Translations under genes and position numbers: made by a program
Origin: Candidatus Saccharimonadota bacterium
Lineage (GTDB): Bacteria; Patescibacteriota; Saccharimonadia; Saccharimonadales; Saccharimonadaceae
Direction of reading: 5' to 3'
NCBI GenBank assembly: GCA_016290315.1
Contig: JAEETK010000001.1
Location: 1 to 64,000 of the forward strand
Length of the DNA stretch: 64,000 nucleotides
Notes under the pieces: model-generated
Database searches by the model: none
What the model was told of the DNA's origin: nothing
Seen by the model: the letters and a program-made list of their open reading frames with translations, nothing else
In this document: in pieces, positions 23,849 through 33,315 of the stretch
How positions within the stretch are numbered: position 1 is the first letter of the stretch
How the letters are laid out: every line of letters starts with the position of its first letter

Positions 23849-26800
23849 ATGGCAACGGAGGAACAACTTAAACCAAGTGATTTTGTGCATTTGCACAACC
23901 ATACGCATTATTCGCTTCTCGATGGTTTGACCAAAGTGGATGAGCTGGTGGATTTTGTGAAAGAAAAGGGCATGGAAGCGGTGGCCGTTACGGATCATGG
24001 CACAATGTCTGGTTTGATTGACCTCTATAAAACAGCAACAGATGCGGGAGTAAAGCCGATATTAGGTCTAGAAGCTTATGTAGCTGCTAGACGACTAGAA
24101 GATCGTGATCCGGCTTATGACAAGGAGCGTTTTCATATTACTTTACTAGCGATGAATGAAAAGGGTTTTGAAAACCTTTGCCGCCTGATGACAATTGCGG
24201 AGACGGATGGAAAGTATTACAAACCGCGTATTGATCATCGTGTGATGGAAGAATACAACGAAGGCATTATTTGTTGCTCAGGCTGTGCGGGTTCGGAGAT
24301 TTCGATGGCGATTCGTGCGGATGACGATAAGCGTACGATGGAGCTAGTTAAATGGTATTCAGAAGTTTATAAGGACCGCTTTTATCTAGAGATGCAGGAC
24401 CATGGGCACCCAGATTCGCCAACACATTGGTCGGAACAGACGAAGATAAATAACAAGCTAATGGAAATTAGCAAAGAGACTGGTTTGCCACTAGTGGTAA
24501 CTTGTGATGGTCATTATCTAAAGCATGAAGATCAAGATGCGCATGAGGTGTTGCTTTGTGTGGGTACGGGAAGCCGCATTACTGATACGAATCGTATGAC
24601 TTTGAAGGATTTTCAGTTGAATGTGATTCCGCCAGAAGAACTGATTCCGCGTTGGCAGAAGACTTGTCCGGAAGCTATTCGCAATACGAAAGTGATTGCC
24701 GATCGTTGTAATGTGAAAATTGAGTTGGGGCGAATTTTGATTCCGAAGTTCCCAATTGAGACCGGAGAGACGGAAAAACAATACTTGGATAACATGGTTT
24801 TTAGGGGATTGGCGGAACGTTTTGGCTATATGTCTAAGGAAGAAGCGCAAACGAAAACGGTAGAGGAAATACGTCCAATATTATCAAAAGAGATTCTGGA
24901 ACGTATTGATTATGAGCTAGCGACTGTCGATAAGATGGGCTATAACGGTTATTTCTTGATTGTGCAAGACTTTATCAACTGGGGGAAGGGGCAGGGGATT
25001 ATTTACGGTCCTGGTCGTGGTTCGGCGGCTGGTTCACTATTAGCATATGCGATTCATATTACGGATTTGAACCCGCTGGAATACGATTTGCTCTTTGAGC
25101 GCTTCTTGAATCCGGACCGTATTTCGATGCCAGATATCGATACAGATATCCAGGATAACCGCCGTGATGAGGTGATTGAATATTGTACGCAAAAATACGG
25201 TAAAGGCCGGGTGAGCAATATCTGTACATTCGGTAAAATGATGGCAAAGAACGCAGTACGCGACGTGGCGCGGGTGCTTGATGTGCCATTTGCGGAGGCG
25301 GATAGAATTGCGAAGCTAGTGCCTGATCCGGTGATGGGGCATCATGTGAAGTTGAAAGATGCGATTGTGAATGAGCCGGATTTGAAGCACGAATATGAGA
25401 CTAATCCGACCGCAAAAGAAGTGATTGATTTAGCGATGCGCCTTGAGGGGACGATTCGTTCGCACGGCGTGCATGCTTGTGGCGTGGTGATTGCGCCGGA
25501 CGATTTAGTGAAGTTTATGCCACTTGAGGTTTCGGCGAAAGGTCCACTCGCAACACAATATCCTGGTCCACAGGTTGAGGAGCTTGGGCTTCTGAAAATG
25601 GACTTTTTGGGATTATCTAACCTTTCAGTGATTCAGCAGGCACTTCGTATTATCAAAAAAGTTCATGGCAAGATGATAGATATGAACAAGATACCGCTCG
25701 ACGATGATAATGTATACGACTTGTTCCGTAGGGGAGATACAACGGGCGTATTCCAGTTTGAATCTGCGGGTATGAAGCGATATCTGCGTGAGCTACAACC
25801 GACGGCTTTTGACGATTTAATCGCTATGAACGCTTTATATCGTCCTGGCCCGATGCAGTTTATTGAGAGCTTTATCAAACGTAAGCATGGCGAAGAGCCA
25901 GTTACGTATTTGCACCCCGGACTTGAGAATTCATTAAAGAATACTTATGGCATTTTGATTTACCAGGAGCAGTTCATGCAGGCTTCGAAGGAATGGTGCG
26001 GTTTTACGGGTGGCCAGGCAGATACCTTGCGTAAGGCGGTGGGTAAGAAGAAAGTAGACTTGATGAATAAAATGAAGCCGCTATTCGTAGAGGGCGCCGT
26101 GAAGGTGGGTGGCGCGACTAAAGAGATAGCAGAAACTTTCTGGGATCAGTTGCTCGATTTCGCTAACTACTGTTTTAATAAGAGCCACGCGGCATGCTAC
26201 GCTTTGGTGGCATACTGGACGGCATATCTGAAGACTTATTATCCGGAAGCATTCATGGCGGCATTAATGACGGCAGATATGCGTTGGACGGATCGTTTGG
26301 CGATTGAGATGACTGAGTGCAAGCACATGGGAATTCAGGTGCTTGGGCCGGACATTAATGAATCTTATGCTGACTTTGCTACGGTAGGTAAAACTAAGAC
26401 AATTCGTTTTGGCTTAGCGGCCATTAAGGGTATGGGCAAGGCTTTGGCCGAAGATGTAATAGACGAGCGTGACAAAAATGGCAAATTTAAGTCAGTATGC
26501 GATTTTGCGAAGCGCGTGTCGGGGGCGAAGTTTAATAAGAAGAGTTGGGAATCTGTAATTAAGACTGGTGGTTTCGATTGCTTTGGCGATCGCTCGGACT
26601 TATTGTTTAACTTGGATAAGATTCAGGCTTACGGTAATAAAATGCAAAAAGATGCCGCAAATGGCCAGACGGATTTGTTCGGTGCTATGGGTGCGGCGGC
26701 AGAGATTCCGGAAGTAGAAATTCAACCAGCGCCGACGAAATATTCGGATAAAGAACAGTTAATGTGGGAGCGCGACCTGATGGGGCTCTATATCTCGGCG

Positions 26801-27571
26801 CATCCTCTAGATAAGTATGATACTTATTTTGAAGAGCAAACAATGCCAATTAGTGAGATTAAGCCGGAAATTGACGGAGCGACGGTAATAGTTGGCGGTA
26901 TTATTACAAATGTACGTTCCTTAGTGACGAAGAGCGGCTCAAAAATGGCTTTCGTGAAGATTGAGGACAAGGTTTCAGAAATAGAGGTGATAGTCTTCCC
27001 GAAGACTTATGAATCAGTGGGCGCGAAGTTGGTTCAGGATGCCGTCGTAAAGGTAACGGGTAAAGTTAATGCTTCCGATCGTGACGGGAATAAGACAGAT
27101 GAAGCGAAGATAAATGCTGAAGAAATAGACATTATTACCGATGAGGAGTTAGAGAATTACGAGTCAACTGGAGCAAAGCTAAAAGCTCCAACTAAGGGCG
27201 TGGCGCAAAAGTCGCGAAGTAAAGTGGCGGCAACGAATGTGAATAGCGGACACGGTAATGGTGGCGGTGGCGGTTTTCGTCGTAGTGGTGGCGACAAGCC
27301 GACGGTCCATTTTAAGACTAGCGAGAGTGGCATAAATGCTCAACCGATTAAGCCGAAGAAGGTGTTTGTGCGCGTATTGGATCCCTCTAACAAGGAAGCG
27401 TTAATTAGTTTGAAGCAGAGCTGCGCGGTTTATCCGGGACTTTCTGAGGTGATACTAGTAATTGGTGAAGATAAGAAAGCGATGCGAATGCCGTTTCGTT
27501 GCGAGCCGCAAAAAGCACTCGTCGACGAGCTTGTAAGTGTCTTTGGGGAAGAGGGCGTAGTTGTTAAGTGA
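23849..27571 (+). CDS. dnaE: DNA polymerase III alpha subunit
   Basis: 1240 aa. The replicative polymerase. Order: N-terminal PHP domain (about 10-220) with metal-binding motifs HLHNHTHYSLLDG and TDHGTMSG, which look intact, so a PHP proofreading exonuclease is possible; palm with the catalytic Asp pair D431/D433 in MPDIDTDI and D585 in KMDFLG; fingers with YRPGPM; helix-hairpin-helix region; an OB-fold (about 1005-1090, VIVGGIITNVRS...VIVFPKTYES); and a C-terminal domain after a Gly-rich basic linker (about 1110-1150). Length slightly exceeds E. coli DnaE (1160). The beta-clamp motif is probably QTDLFG near residue 945. Stop codon TGA. Confidence 0.98.
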   Translation: MATEEQLKPSDFVHLHNHTHYSLLDGLTKVDELVDFVKEKGMEAVAVTDHGTMSGLIDLYKTATDAGVKPILGLEAYVAARRLEDRDPAYDKERFHITLLAMNEKGFENLCRLMTIAETDGKYYKPRIDHRVMEEYNEGIICCSGCAGSEISMAIRADDDKRTMELVKWYSEVYKDRFYLEMQDHGHPDSPTHWSEQTKINNKLMEISKETGLPLVVTCDGHYLKHEDQDAHEVLLCVGTGSRITDTNRMTLKDFQLNVIPPEELIPRWQKTCPEAIRNTKVIADRCNVKIELGRILIPKFPIETGETEKQYLDNMVFRGLAERFGYMSKEEAQTKTVEEIRPILSKEILERIDYELATVDKMGYNGYFLIVQDFINWGKGQGIIYGPGRGSAAGSLLAYAIHITDLNPLEYDLLFERFLNPDRISMPDIDTDIQDNRRDEVIEYCTQKYGKGRVSNICTFGKMMAKNAVRDVARVLDVPFAEADRIAKLVPDPVMGHHVKLKDAIVNEPDLKHEYETNPTAKEVIDLAMRLEGTIRSHGVHACGVVIAPDDLVKFMPLEVSAKGPLATQYPGPQVEELGLLKMDFLGLSNLSVIQQALRIIKKVHGKMIDMNKIPLDDDNVYDLFRRGDTTGVFQFESAGMKRYLRELQPTAFDDLIAMNALYRPGPMQFIESFIKRKHGEEPVTYLHPGLENSLKNTYGILIYQEQFMQASKEWCGFTGGQADTLRKAVGKKKVDLMNKMKPLFVEGAVKVGGATKEIAETFWDQLLDFANYCFNKSHAACYALVAYWTAYLKTYYPEAFMAALMTADMRWTDRLAIEMTECKHMGIQVLGPDINESYADFATVGKTKTIRFGLAAIKGMGKALAEDVIDERDKNGKFKSVCDFAKRVSGAKFNKKSWESVIKTGGFDCFGDRSDLLFNLDKIQAYGNKMQKDAANGQTDLFGAMGAAAEIPEVEIQPAPTKYSDKEQLMWERDLMGLYISAHPLDKYDTYFEEQTMPISEIKPEIDGATVIVGGIITNVRSLVTKSGSKMAFVKIEDKVSEIEVIVFPKTYESVGAKLVQDAVVKVTGKVNASDRDGNKTDEAKINAEEIDIITDEELENYESTGAKLKAPTKGVAQKSRSKVAATNVNSGHGNGGGGGFRRSGGDKPTVHFKTSESGINAQPIKPKKVFVRVLDPSNKEALISLKQSCAVYPGLSEVILVIGEDKKAMRMPFRCEPQKALVDELVSVFGEEGVVVK

Positions 27572-27583
27572 GCGGTAGTTATA

Positions 27584-27615
27584 AAAAATACCCCCTTATT
27601 GTTGGGGGTATTTTT
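27584..27615. terminator. Bidirectional terminator
   Basis: AAAAATACCCCC / GGGGGTATTTTT stem, 8-nt loop, between dnaE and the converging LOG gene. Confidence 0.92.
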
Positions 27616-27620
27616 GGTAA

Positions 27621-28343
27621 TTAGATTTGCTTGTATGGTCGATGATTGTTGTAGAGGTTGTCGTAAATGCTGCGGTGTCCAATTCGGTTGGCGGCCTTTA
27701 CGACTTCGTCAATATCGTCAGTGATTTTGTAGATTTTGCGGTCGTTCGGATTGATCGTTTTGAGACCTTTTTGCATCTTTGTTTCGAACCAACGATCGAG
27801 TGGCTTCCAAAATGATTTACCGATGAGGAACATTGGCATCTTTGGCATCTTGCCTTCTTGCATGAGAATAAGTATTTCCGAGAATTCGTCGAGCGTTCCA
27901 AATCCGCCAGGGAAGAAAACGTAGACTTTGGAGCTCATCGTGAGCATAACTTTGCGAGCGAAGAAGTAATGAAACTCCATTTGGTCGGTAACGTAGGGAT
28001 TAATGTGCTGTTCATGAGCGAGCTGAATATTTAAGCCAATACTGCGTCCACCGGCCTCATAACAACCTTGATTGGCGCATTCCATGATGGATGGGCCGCC
28101 GCCAGTAACAACTGGGTGTCCGTTGTGCGCTAGATTGTATCCGAGCTTATGGGCGAGCTTGCACCATTTGCTCTCTTTTGGGAGACGCGCCGATCCAAAG
28201 ATAGCTACGCCCTGGGCGAAGGTGCGTATTTTTGCGAGGCCCTGCTCTAGGTCTTTTGCATAACGAAGAGAACGTTCGACGTCTTCGGGGTTTAATTCTT
28301 CATTCGCGATTGCTTTTAGCCATTTTGTAATAGCTTCATCCAT
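27621..28343 (-). CDS. LOG-family protein (TIGR00730, nucleoside-monophosphate phosphoribohydrolase type)
   Basis: 240 aa. The lysine-decarboxylase-like Rossmann fold is marked by VTGGGPSIMECANQGCYEAGG and by FFPGGFGTLDEFSEIL, the PGGxGTxxE motif of LOG proteins, which cleave cytokinin riboside 5'-monophosphates or AMP to base plus ribose 5-phosphate. In a non-plant-associated organism purine nucleotide salvage is more likely; ribose 5-phosphate would fit the rpiB and rpe genes upstream in the same operon. The ATG overlaps the stop of the pfkB-family gene by one base (TAATG). Confidence 0.9.
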   Translation of the reverse strand: MDEAITKWLKAIANEELNPEDVERSLRYAKDLEQGLAKIRTFAQGVAIFGSARLPKESKWCKLAHKLGYNLAHNGHPVVTGGGPSIMECANQGCYEAGGRSIGLNIQLAHEQHINPYVTDQMEFHYFFARKVMLTMSSKVYVFFPGGFGTLDEFSEILILMQEGKMPKMPMFLIGKSFWKPLDRWFETKMQKGLKTINPNDRKIYKITDDIDEVVKAANRIGHRSIYDNLYNNHRPYKQI

Positions 28344-29296
28344 TAACGTATCTCCTGTATTGGCATATTGTGTAATTTAATATTTTTATTAATAATACCC
28401 GCTTTGCTGCCGATTTTTTGCACCACAGAGGTGGAGTTTGCGGACGCAAAGACTAATGATTCCTTAAAGCTGCGACCGTCGGAATATGCGGCAAGGAAGC
28501 CGGAACCGAAAGCGTCGCCGGCGCCAGTCGAATCTTTGATAGTTACATCTTCGTAGAGGCCGATGCGATAAGTTTCTTGGCCGTCCGAGGCGATTGCACC
28601 TTGGTTGCCATCTGTGACGATGGCGGCAGGGACGTAGTTTTTGATACGTGCGATAATTTCAGAAAGCATGGCACCTTGAACAATTTTCTTCGCTTCATTT
28701 TTGTTAACAATTAATACATCGACGTCTGACAAAAGCCCGAGGAACTTACGCTGGTGGTCTAGCTCTAGATTGCCAGGGTTGAACATGATTTTGGCGCCAA
28801 TCGAGTGCGCCTTAGTAAATAGCTGGTCGAGCATATTCATGTTGCCGCGAAATGTAGTGACGTATACCCAATCTGGGTGGATAGAGTCTAAGTCATCTGG
28901 ATTGATGGCATCGAATTTTGCCGATGCGCCACGGCAGGTCAGGATTGTGCGTTCGCCATTTGGAGCTAGCAGAATGACGGAGTAACCTGTGTGAATGTTG
29001 GGTATATAAGTGACGTAGCTATTATCGATACCTTCATCGTCGAAAGCGGAGATGATGGCTGCTCCGGCTGGATCGTTTGAAATGCAGCCCATGAAAATTG
29101 ATTCGTGTCCGTAACGGGCAAAAGTTGTGGCGGCGTTCGTAGCGCCACCGCCGGTGCTAAATTTAATTTTATCGATATCTACTTTTGTGCCGAGTTCGAT
29201 TTGATTAAAAAAGCCACGTTTGTTTGTACCGAAGTCGTCATGGTCGATAAGATATACGTCTTGTAGGGCTGCTCCTACGCTAACGATACGTGCCAT
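28343..29296 (-). CDS. PfkB-family carbohydrate/nucleoside kinase
   Basis: 317 aa. PfkB signature 1 is in STGGGATNAATTFARYGHESIFMGCISND, and signature 2 is DSTGAGDAFGSGFL with the catalytic Asp in GAGD. It phosphorylates a sugar or nucleoside with ATP; ribokinase, adenosine kinase or fructose-kinase activity cannot be told apart by eye. Neighbours handling pentose phosphates favour ribose or a nucleoside. The gene overlaps rpe (its ATG 29296 lies in the rpe stop) and the LOG gene, so the three are coupled. Confidence 0.9.
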   Translation of the reverse strand: MARIVSVGAALQDVYLIDHDDFGTNKRGFFNQIELGTKVDIDKIKFSTGGGATNAATTFARYGHESIFMGCISNDPAGAAIISAFDDEGIDNSYVTYIPNIHTGYSVILLAPNGERTILTCRGASAKFDAINPDDLDSIHPDWVYVTTFRGNMNMLDQLFTKAHSIGAKIMFNPGNLELDHQRKFLGLLSDVDVLIVNKNEAKKIVQGAMLSEIIARIKNYVPAAIVTDGNQGAIASDGQETYRIGLYEDVTIKDSTGAGDAFGSGFLAAYSDGRSFKESLVFASANSTSVVQKIGSKAGIINKNIKLHNMPIQEIR

Positions 29297-29946
29297 TAAA
29301 TTGGATCCTCCTTTTCAGTCTCCTTGTTGAGTTCTTCGAATACTTTTGCTGGGTCTTCGGCTTTACTAAGAGCGCTGCCGACATTTATGACAGATATGCC
29401 GATATGGGTAAGTTCGCGAGTGTTTTCTAAATTAGCTCCACCATCCCAGCCGATTTCGATACCGGGATGAATATCCTGAATAAGAGCCGCTTTTTCTCCT
29501 AGTAATAGATCTGCTTTGCCGCCGTATTTGCCGAGTTCGCCGGAAAAGATTAATGCATGGTCGGCTGCACTTAGGATAGCTTTAATGCTGCCTGGATAAA
29601 CACTGCGTACGATAGCAACACCTACTCTGATGCCGTTGTTCTTGAGGGTGTCGAAGAGCGGTAAGAGATCGTCGCGCGCTTCGGCGTGAAAAATGACCAG
29701 GTTAGGGTGAAGTTTCAAGATGTTTTCGATATGCTTGGATGGCTCGATGGTCATCATATGTATATCGACCGTCCAGCCTTTCGGCCACCATACTGCTGTT
29801 TCGGCAATCGTTTTGCTGTGAGTCAGAGTGCCGTCGGATATGTCGATATGTACGCGTTTGGCGAAGGGATAGTACCGTTCGACTAATTGTTTATAGTTGG
29901 CGGGAGTTTCCGCGAGAATGCTGGGGGCGATAGTGGTTATTGCCAT
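29296..29946 (-). CDS. rpe: Ribulose-phosphate 3-epimerase
   Basis: 216 aa TIM barrel. It interconverts ribulose 5-phosphate and xylulose 5-phosphate. APSILAETPANY at the start, the metal/catalytic residues in HIDISDG and DIHMM, and GWDGGANLEN with the second catalytic Asp are at the expected places. The usual HIDVMDG reads HIDISDG, and the barrel motif near the middle is LIFSGELGKYGGKAD, somewhat divergent from the VMTVNPGFGGQ of classical Rpe, so the enzyme may prefer a related sugar phosphate. One base separates it from the rpiB stop; part of the gap operon. Confidence 0.85.
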   Translation of the reverse strand: MAITTIAPSILAETPANYKQLVERYYPFAKRVHIDISDGTLTHSKTIAETAVWWPKGWTVDIHMMTIEPSKHIENILKLHPNLVIFHAEARDDLLPLFDTLKNNGIRVGVAIVRSVYPGSIKAILSAADHALIFSGELGKYGGKADLLLGEKAALIQDIHPGIEIGWDGGANLENTRELTHIGISVINVGSALSKAEDPAKVFEELNKETEKEDPI

Positions 29947-29947
29947 A

Positions 29948-30388
29948 TTAATCCTCGTCTAGTTTTTGATTTCGGCGTTGATATTTTGGGTTAGCGATTG
30001 GGGTGCTATCCAAAAAGCTTTTGATAATTTCGGGATATTTATCGCTATCTTGGTCGGCTGATATGCATAGTACATTTGCGTCATTGTGGCCGCGTGTCTC
30101 GAGTGCGTCCATTGCAGAATGGCAGATGGCGGCGCGAATGCCCTTAAAACGGTTGGCTTGCATTGCGACTCCTTGGGCGGATCCGCAAATGAGTATGCCA
30201 AAGGTCGAAGGGTTGTTTGACTCCAAGATAGCATTTGCTACTTGTTTTGCGTAGTCATTATAGTCGTCCTCGGCGTCGTAATCGAAAGCACCAAAATCGG
30301 TATAAGGAATCGATTCGGTTTCTAGCCAATTAATAACTTGGCTCTTTAGTTCATAGCCGCGATGGTCGGCGCCGAGGAATACTTGCAT
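29948..30388 (-). CDS. rpiB: Ribose-5-phosphate isomerase B (LacAB/RpiB family)
   Basis: 146 aa. It interconverts ribose 5-phosphate and ribulose 5-phosphate. GADHRGYELK at the start, YTDFGAFD, and ILICGSAQGVAMQANRFKGIRAA carrying the active-site Cys match the family; the usual CGTGIG(M) is here CGSAQGVAM. HNDANVLCI follows. Four bases separate it from gap upstream. Confidence 0.92.
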   Translation of the reverse strand: MQVFLGADHRGYELKSQVINWLETESIPYTDFGAFDYDAEDDYNDYAKQVANAILESNNPSTFGILICGSAQGVAMQANRFKGIRAAICHSAMDALETRGHNDANVLCISADQDSDKYPEIIKSFLDSTPIANPKYQRRNQKLDED

Positions 30389-30392
30389 TTTA

Positions 30393-31400
30393 TTATTGGC
30401 CCAGTTTGCCGAGGTCGACAGTTAATTCGACGAGACGATTGCTATAGCCCCACTCGTTGTCATACCAGGCGACGACCTTGATTAGGTTGCCACCGATAAC
30501 GTCGGTTAGTTTGAGGTCGACGATAGAAGAGTGCGAATTGCCGCGGTAGTCGATTGAAACGAGTTCTTCTTCGGTTGCATCAAGAATGCCTTGATAATAT
30601 GGGTCGGCAGCGGCCTTCTTGAACATTTCGTTGATTTCTTCGACAGAAGTGTCGCGCTTGGTAACGGCGGTAATGTCTGAAAGAGAGACTACTGGGGTAG
30701 GGACGCGAACGGAGAGGCCATTGAATTTGCCTTTGAGGGAAGGAATAGTAAGTGCAGCAGCCTTGCTAGCGCCAGTAGTGGTTGGAACGATATTTTCGGC
30801 GGCAGAACGAGCTTCGCGAATATCCTTAGCTGGAGCATCTTGAAGTTTTTGGCTAGCAGTATAGCTGTGAACGGTGGTCATCATGGCTTTTTCGATACCG
30901 ATGTTGTCTTCGAGAACTTTCATGACTGGCGCGATACAGTTGGTTGTACAAGACGCATTGGAAATGATTTGATCATCAACTGTAACATCGTCTTCATTAA
31001 CGCCAAGGACAATAGTTTTTGCGCCTTCGCCTTTTGCAGGGGCGGAGATGACGACTTTTCTAGCGCCAGCATCAATATGGGCGCGAGCCTTAGCTGGGTC
31101 AGTAAAGAAGCCGGTCGATTCGATAACTACATCGATGTTCATTTCGCCCCATGGAAGATTGGCTGGTTCTTTTTCGGAGAGAACACGAATGCGCTTTCCG
31201 TCTACGATAAGATCTTCGCCGTCGGCGCTAACATCTTTTGAATAGATGCCGTAGTTGGAATCGTATTTAAGAAGATGCGCTAGGGTTGGAGCATCGGTGA
31301 GGTCGTTAATTGCAACGATTTCAGTATCGTTGCGGTCGAAAGCGATTTTGAACGCATTACGACCAATACGCCCAAAGCCGTTGATGGCTATTCTTACCAT
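30393..31400 (-). CDS. gap: Glyceraldehyde-3-phosphate dehydrogenase
   Basis: 335 aa, normal length. It oxidises glyceraldehyde 3-phosphate with NAD(P)+ and phosphate in glycolysis. IAINGFGRIGRNAFK (dinucleotide binding) and SNASCTTNC with the catalytic Cys near residue 152 are intact, as are the catalytic-His region and the C-terminal WYDNEWGYS. First gene of a tight operon gap-rpiB-rpe-pfkB-LOG, which links lower glycolysis with pentose-phosphate interconversion. A TTAGGAG ribosome site precedes the ATG; the promoter is at 31438-31446. Confidence 0.98.
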   Translation of the reverse strand: MVRIAINGFGRIGRNAFKIAFDRNDTEIVAINDLTDAPTLAHLLKYDSNYGIYSKDVSADGEDLIVDGKRIRVLSEKEPANLPWGEMNIDVVIESTGFFTDPAKARAHIDAGARKVVISAPAKGEGAKTIVLGVNEDDVTVDDQIISNASCTTNCIAPVMKVLEDNIGIEKAMMTTVHSYTASQKLQDAPAKDIREARSAAENIVPTTTGASKAAALTIPSLKGKFNGLSVRVPTPVVSLSDITAVTKRDTSVEEINEMFKKAAADPYYQGILDATEEELVSIDYRGNSHSSIVDLKLTDVIGGNLIKVVAWYDNEWGYSNRLVELTVDLGKLGQ

Positions 31401-31424
31401 TTTATTCTCCTAATTTTATTAGAT

Positions 31425-31446
31425 GGTACTTATGCTTATTATATCA
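31425..31446 (-). promoter_or_regulatory. Extended -10 of the gap operon with AAGCATAAGT element
   Basis: Minus strand TGA-TATAAT (-10 at 31438-31443) followed at once by AAGCATAAGTACC (31425-31437), which spans the expected start site. Shared element with the promoters at 18680 and 23070. Confidence 0.65.
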
Positions 31447-31510
31447 TATGAGCTGTGTTATGATAATTGAAAGGAAAGCCCTTTGTGGTAGCCAAAATGA
31501 AAGGAGTGAA

Positions 31511-32032
31511 ATGGCTGATTTTAATCAAGTTTTAGAGCCTGGTGATTATAAAAAAGGTGAGATTAATGTAGTGATTGAGATTCCTACGGGGAGCAATCAT
31601 AAGATTGAATGGGATCGCAAGCGTGCTTGCTTTATGCTAGATCGTATTGAGCCAATGGCATTTGCAAAACCTTGCAACTATGGTTTTATTCCGCAAACTC
31701 TTGACGAGGACGGTGACGAGTTAGACGTACTCGTAATCACCGATCAGCCACTTACAACTGGTATTTATGTTAAGGCACGTATCCTTGGCGTGATGAAGTT
31801 TGTAGATGACGGCGAGGTTGACGATAAGATTATCGCTGTAGTTGACGATGATCGCAATAATGGTGATGCGATTAAGACGTTGGAAGATTTGCCAAAGCGT
31901 ACGATTGAGCAGATTGAATTCCATTTTAACCACTATAAAGATTTGAAGAAGCCGGGTACGACTAAGGTTAAAGGATTCTTTGGTCTCGATGAGGCAATTA
32001 AGGTAATTGAGGACGCCACTAAGAGATTCTAA
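31511..32032 (+). CDS. ppa: Inorganic pyrophosphatase (family I)
   Basis: 173 aa from ATG 31511, which has AAAGGAG 5-6 nt upstream; the frame is open to 31448 but the extension has no ribosome site and does not resemble the family. Hydrolyses pyrophosphate to phosphate with Mg2+. PCNYGFIPQTLDEDGDELDVLV holds the D-x-D-x2-D metal signature, and IEIPTGSNHKIEWD is the typical start of the barrel. A terminator follows within 20 nt, so it is monocistronic. It is divergent from gap across about 100 bp. Confidence 0.98.
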   Translation: MADFNQVLEPGDYKKGEINVVIEIPTGSNHKIEWDRKRACFMLDRIEPMAFAKPCNYGFIPQTLDEDGDELDVLVITDQPLTTGIYVKARILGVMKFVDDGEVDDKIIAVVDDDRNNGDAIKTLEDLPKRTIEQIEFHFNHYKDLKKPGTTKVKGFFGLDEAIKVIEDATKRF

Positions 32033-32053
32033 TTAATTGGGAATTGATTTGAA

Positions 32054-32089
32054 AATATTCCACATCTTTATTTGTGGAATATTTTTTTT
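32054..32089 (+). terminator. Terminator of ppa
   Basis: AATATTCCACA / TGTGGAATATT 11-bp stem with an 8-nt loop and eight T. Confidence 0.92.
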
Positions 32090-32135
32090 GGTTGTTATGT
32101 TATGATAAAAGAAAAGATAAGGAGGTTTTTTACCT

Positions 32136-33305
32136 ATGGGTTTTCTAAAAGCTTTTGGTGGGGCCTTGAGCGGCTCTTTTGCTAATCAATGGCTTGAATA
32201 TATGGCACCGCCGGCAAATATGACCGATCATACTTTGATTGCGCGTGCCGTCCCAGTAACTAAGGCTGGTAGTGAGAATAATGACGGTGAAGAGAATGCC
32301 AATGTCATTACTAATGGTAGCAAGTTCTTGGTTCCAGAAGGCACTTGTTTGATTACTGTTGAGAATGGCGGTATTACTGGTGTTATTTCTGATCCAGGTG
32401 GATATACTTACACAACGGAGAACCTCCCAGAGGCTAAGAGCTTGTTTTCTGGCGATGGTTTCTTTGCGTCAACTTTTGGTCAAAGCTGGAATCAGTTTAA
32501 ATTTGGCGGTCAACCAGGCAATCAACAGTTTGCCTTCTACGTAAACTTGAAGGATATTCTCGGTTTACGCTATGGTACTCAAAATCCAATTCGCTATAAA
32601 GATGCGAACTACGCTAATACAATGCTTGCGGTTACGAGCAATGGTACTTATACATTGAAGGTTATTGATCCAATCTTGATGGTAAAGAACTTGATCCCAG
32701 TAGACGTAATCTCTGGTCAAGGTCGCGCTGTGTTTGATCTCGGTGAAGGTGATGGCGGCGTAGAGGATGGCCTCTTTGCAGGTTTCATTGGATCTTTGGC
32801 AGCGGCTCTTTCGGCATTTACGAAGGGTGGCAAATCCATCGATGATATTCAAGGTGGCACAGTTGAGTTCGCAAAGAGTATGAACGAAGCCGTTGAAGCT
32901 AATTATCAGTGGGGCACTAAGTATGGTCTTCAGATTGTAAACGTACAACCGATGGGTCTTGACTGGGACGAACAATCCGTCGAGCTTATCAACAAGTTCA
33001 ACACTGGCAACCTTATGCAAGGTGGCGTTGGCGCTGCTTATGCGCAAACTCAGATTGCCGAAGGCTTCAATGCTGCCGGTAATAATGGTGGCACCGGTAA
33101 TATGATGGGCATGGGCATGGGTGTCGGCATGATGGGCGGCGTGGCTGGTATGACCCAGCCGATGGGCGTTAATCCTGTAACAGCTCAACAAAATGCGGCT
33201 GCGGCCGCTGCGGGCGCGGCTGTTGCGCAACCAGCTCCGGAAACACCAGCTCAAACTCCGGAAACGCCAGCTGCTGAAGAAGATAATGCTTCGAAAGCGG
33301 AATAA
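32136..33305 (+). CDS. SPFH-domain protein (YdjI / virion-core-protein-like)
   Basis: 389 aa, no TM. The SPFH core runs from about residue 30 to 285 (LIVPEGTCLITVENG-like strand, GVISDPGGYTYTTENLPE, NYQWGTKYGLQIVNVQPMGLDWDEQSVELINKFN). This layout is that of B. subtilis YdjI and the 'virion core protein' group, which assemble with membrane zinc-ribbon proteins. The C-terminus is Met/Gly-rich (MMGMGMGVGMMGG) then Ala/Pro/Glu-rich and lacks the usual terminal zinc ribbon. AAGGAGG gives a very strong ribosome site. The next three genes are zinc-ribbon membrane proteins, so the four probably form one complex. Confidence 0.87.
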   Translation: MGFLKAFGGALSGSFANQWLEYMAPPANMTDHTLIARAVPVTKAGSENNDGEENANVITNGSKFLVPEGTCLITVENGGITGVISDPGGYTYTTENLPEAKSLFSGDGFFASTFGQSWNQFKFGGQPGNQQFAFYVNLKDILGLRYGTQNPIRYKDANYANTMLAVTSNGTYTLKVIDPILMVKNLIPVDVISGQGRAVFDLGEGDGGVEDGLFAGFIGSLAAALSAFTKGGKSIDDIQGGTVEFAKSMNEAVEANYQWGTKYGLQIVNVQPMGLDWDEQSVELINKFNTGNLMQGGVGAAYAQTQIAEGFNAAGNNGGTGNMMGMGMGVGMMGGVAGMTQPMGVNPVTAQQNAAAAAAGAAVAQPAPETPAQTPETPAAEEDNASKAE

Positions 33306-33315
33306 CCAGTAAAAA

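Noticed and set aside
27541-27571. Possible UGA recoding (Gly), as in some CPR lineages
   Set aside because: TGA ends dnaE and the 75-aa gene at 42732 exactly where family length or a terminator demands, so UGA is a stop here.
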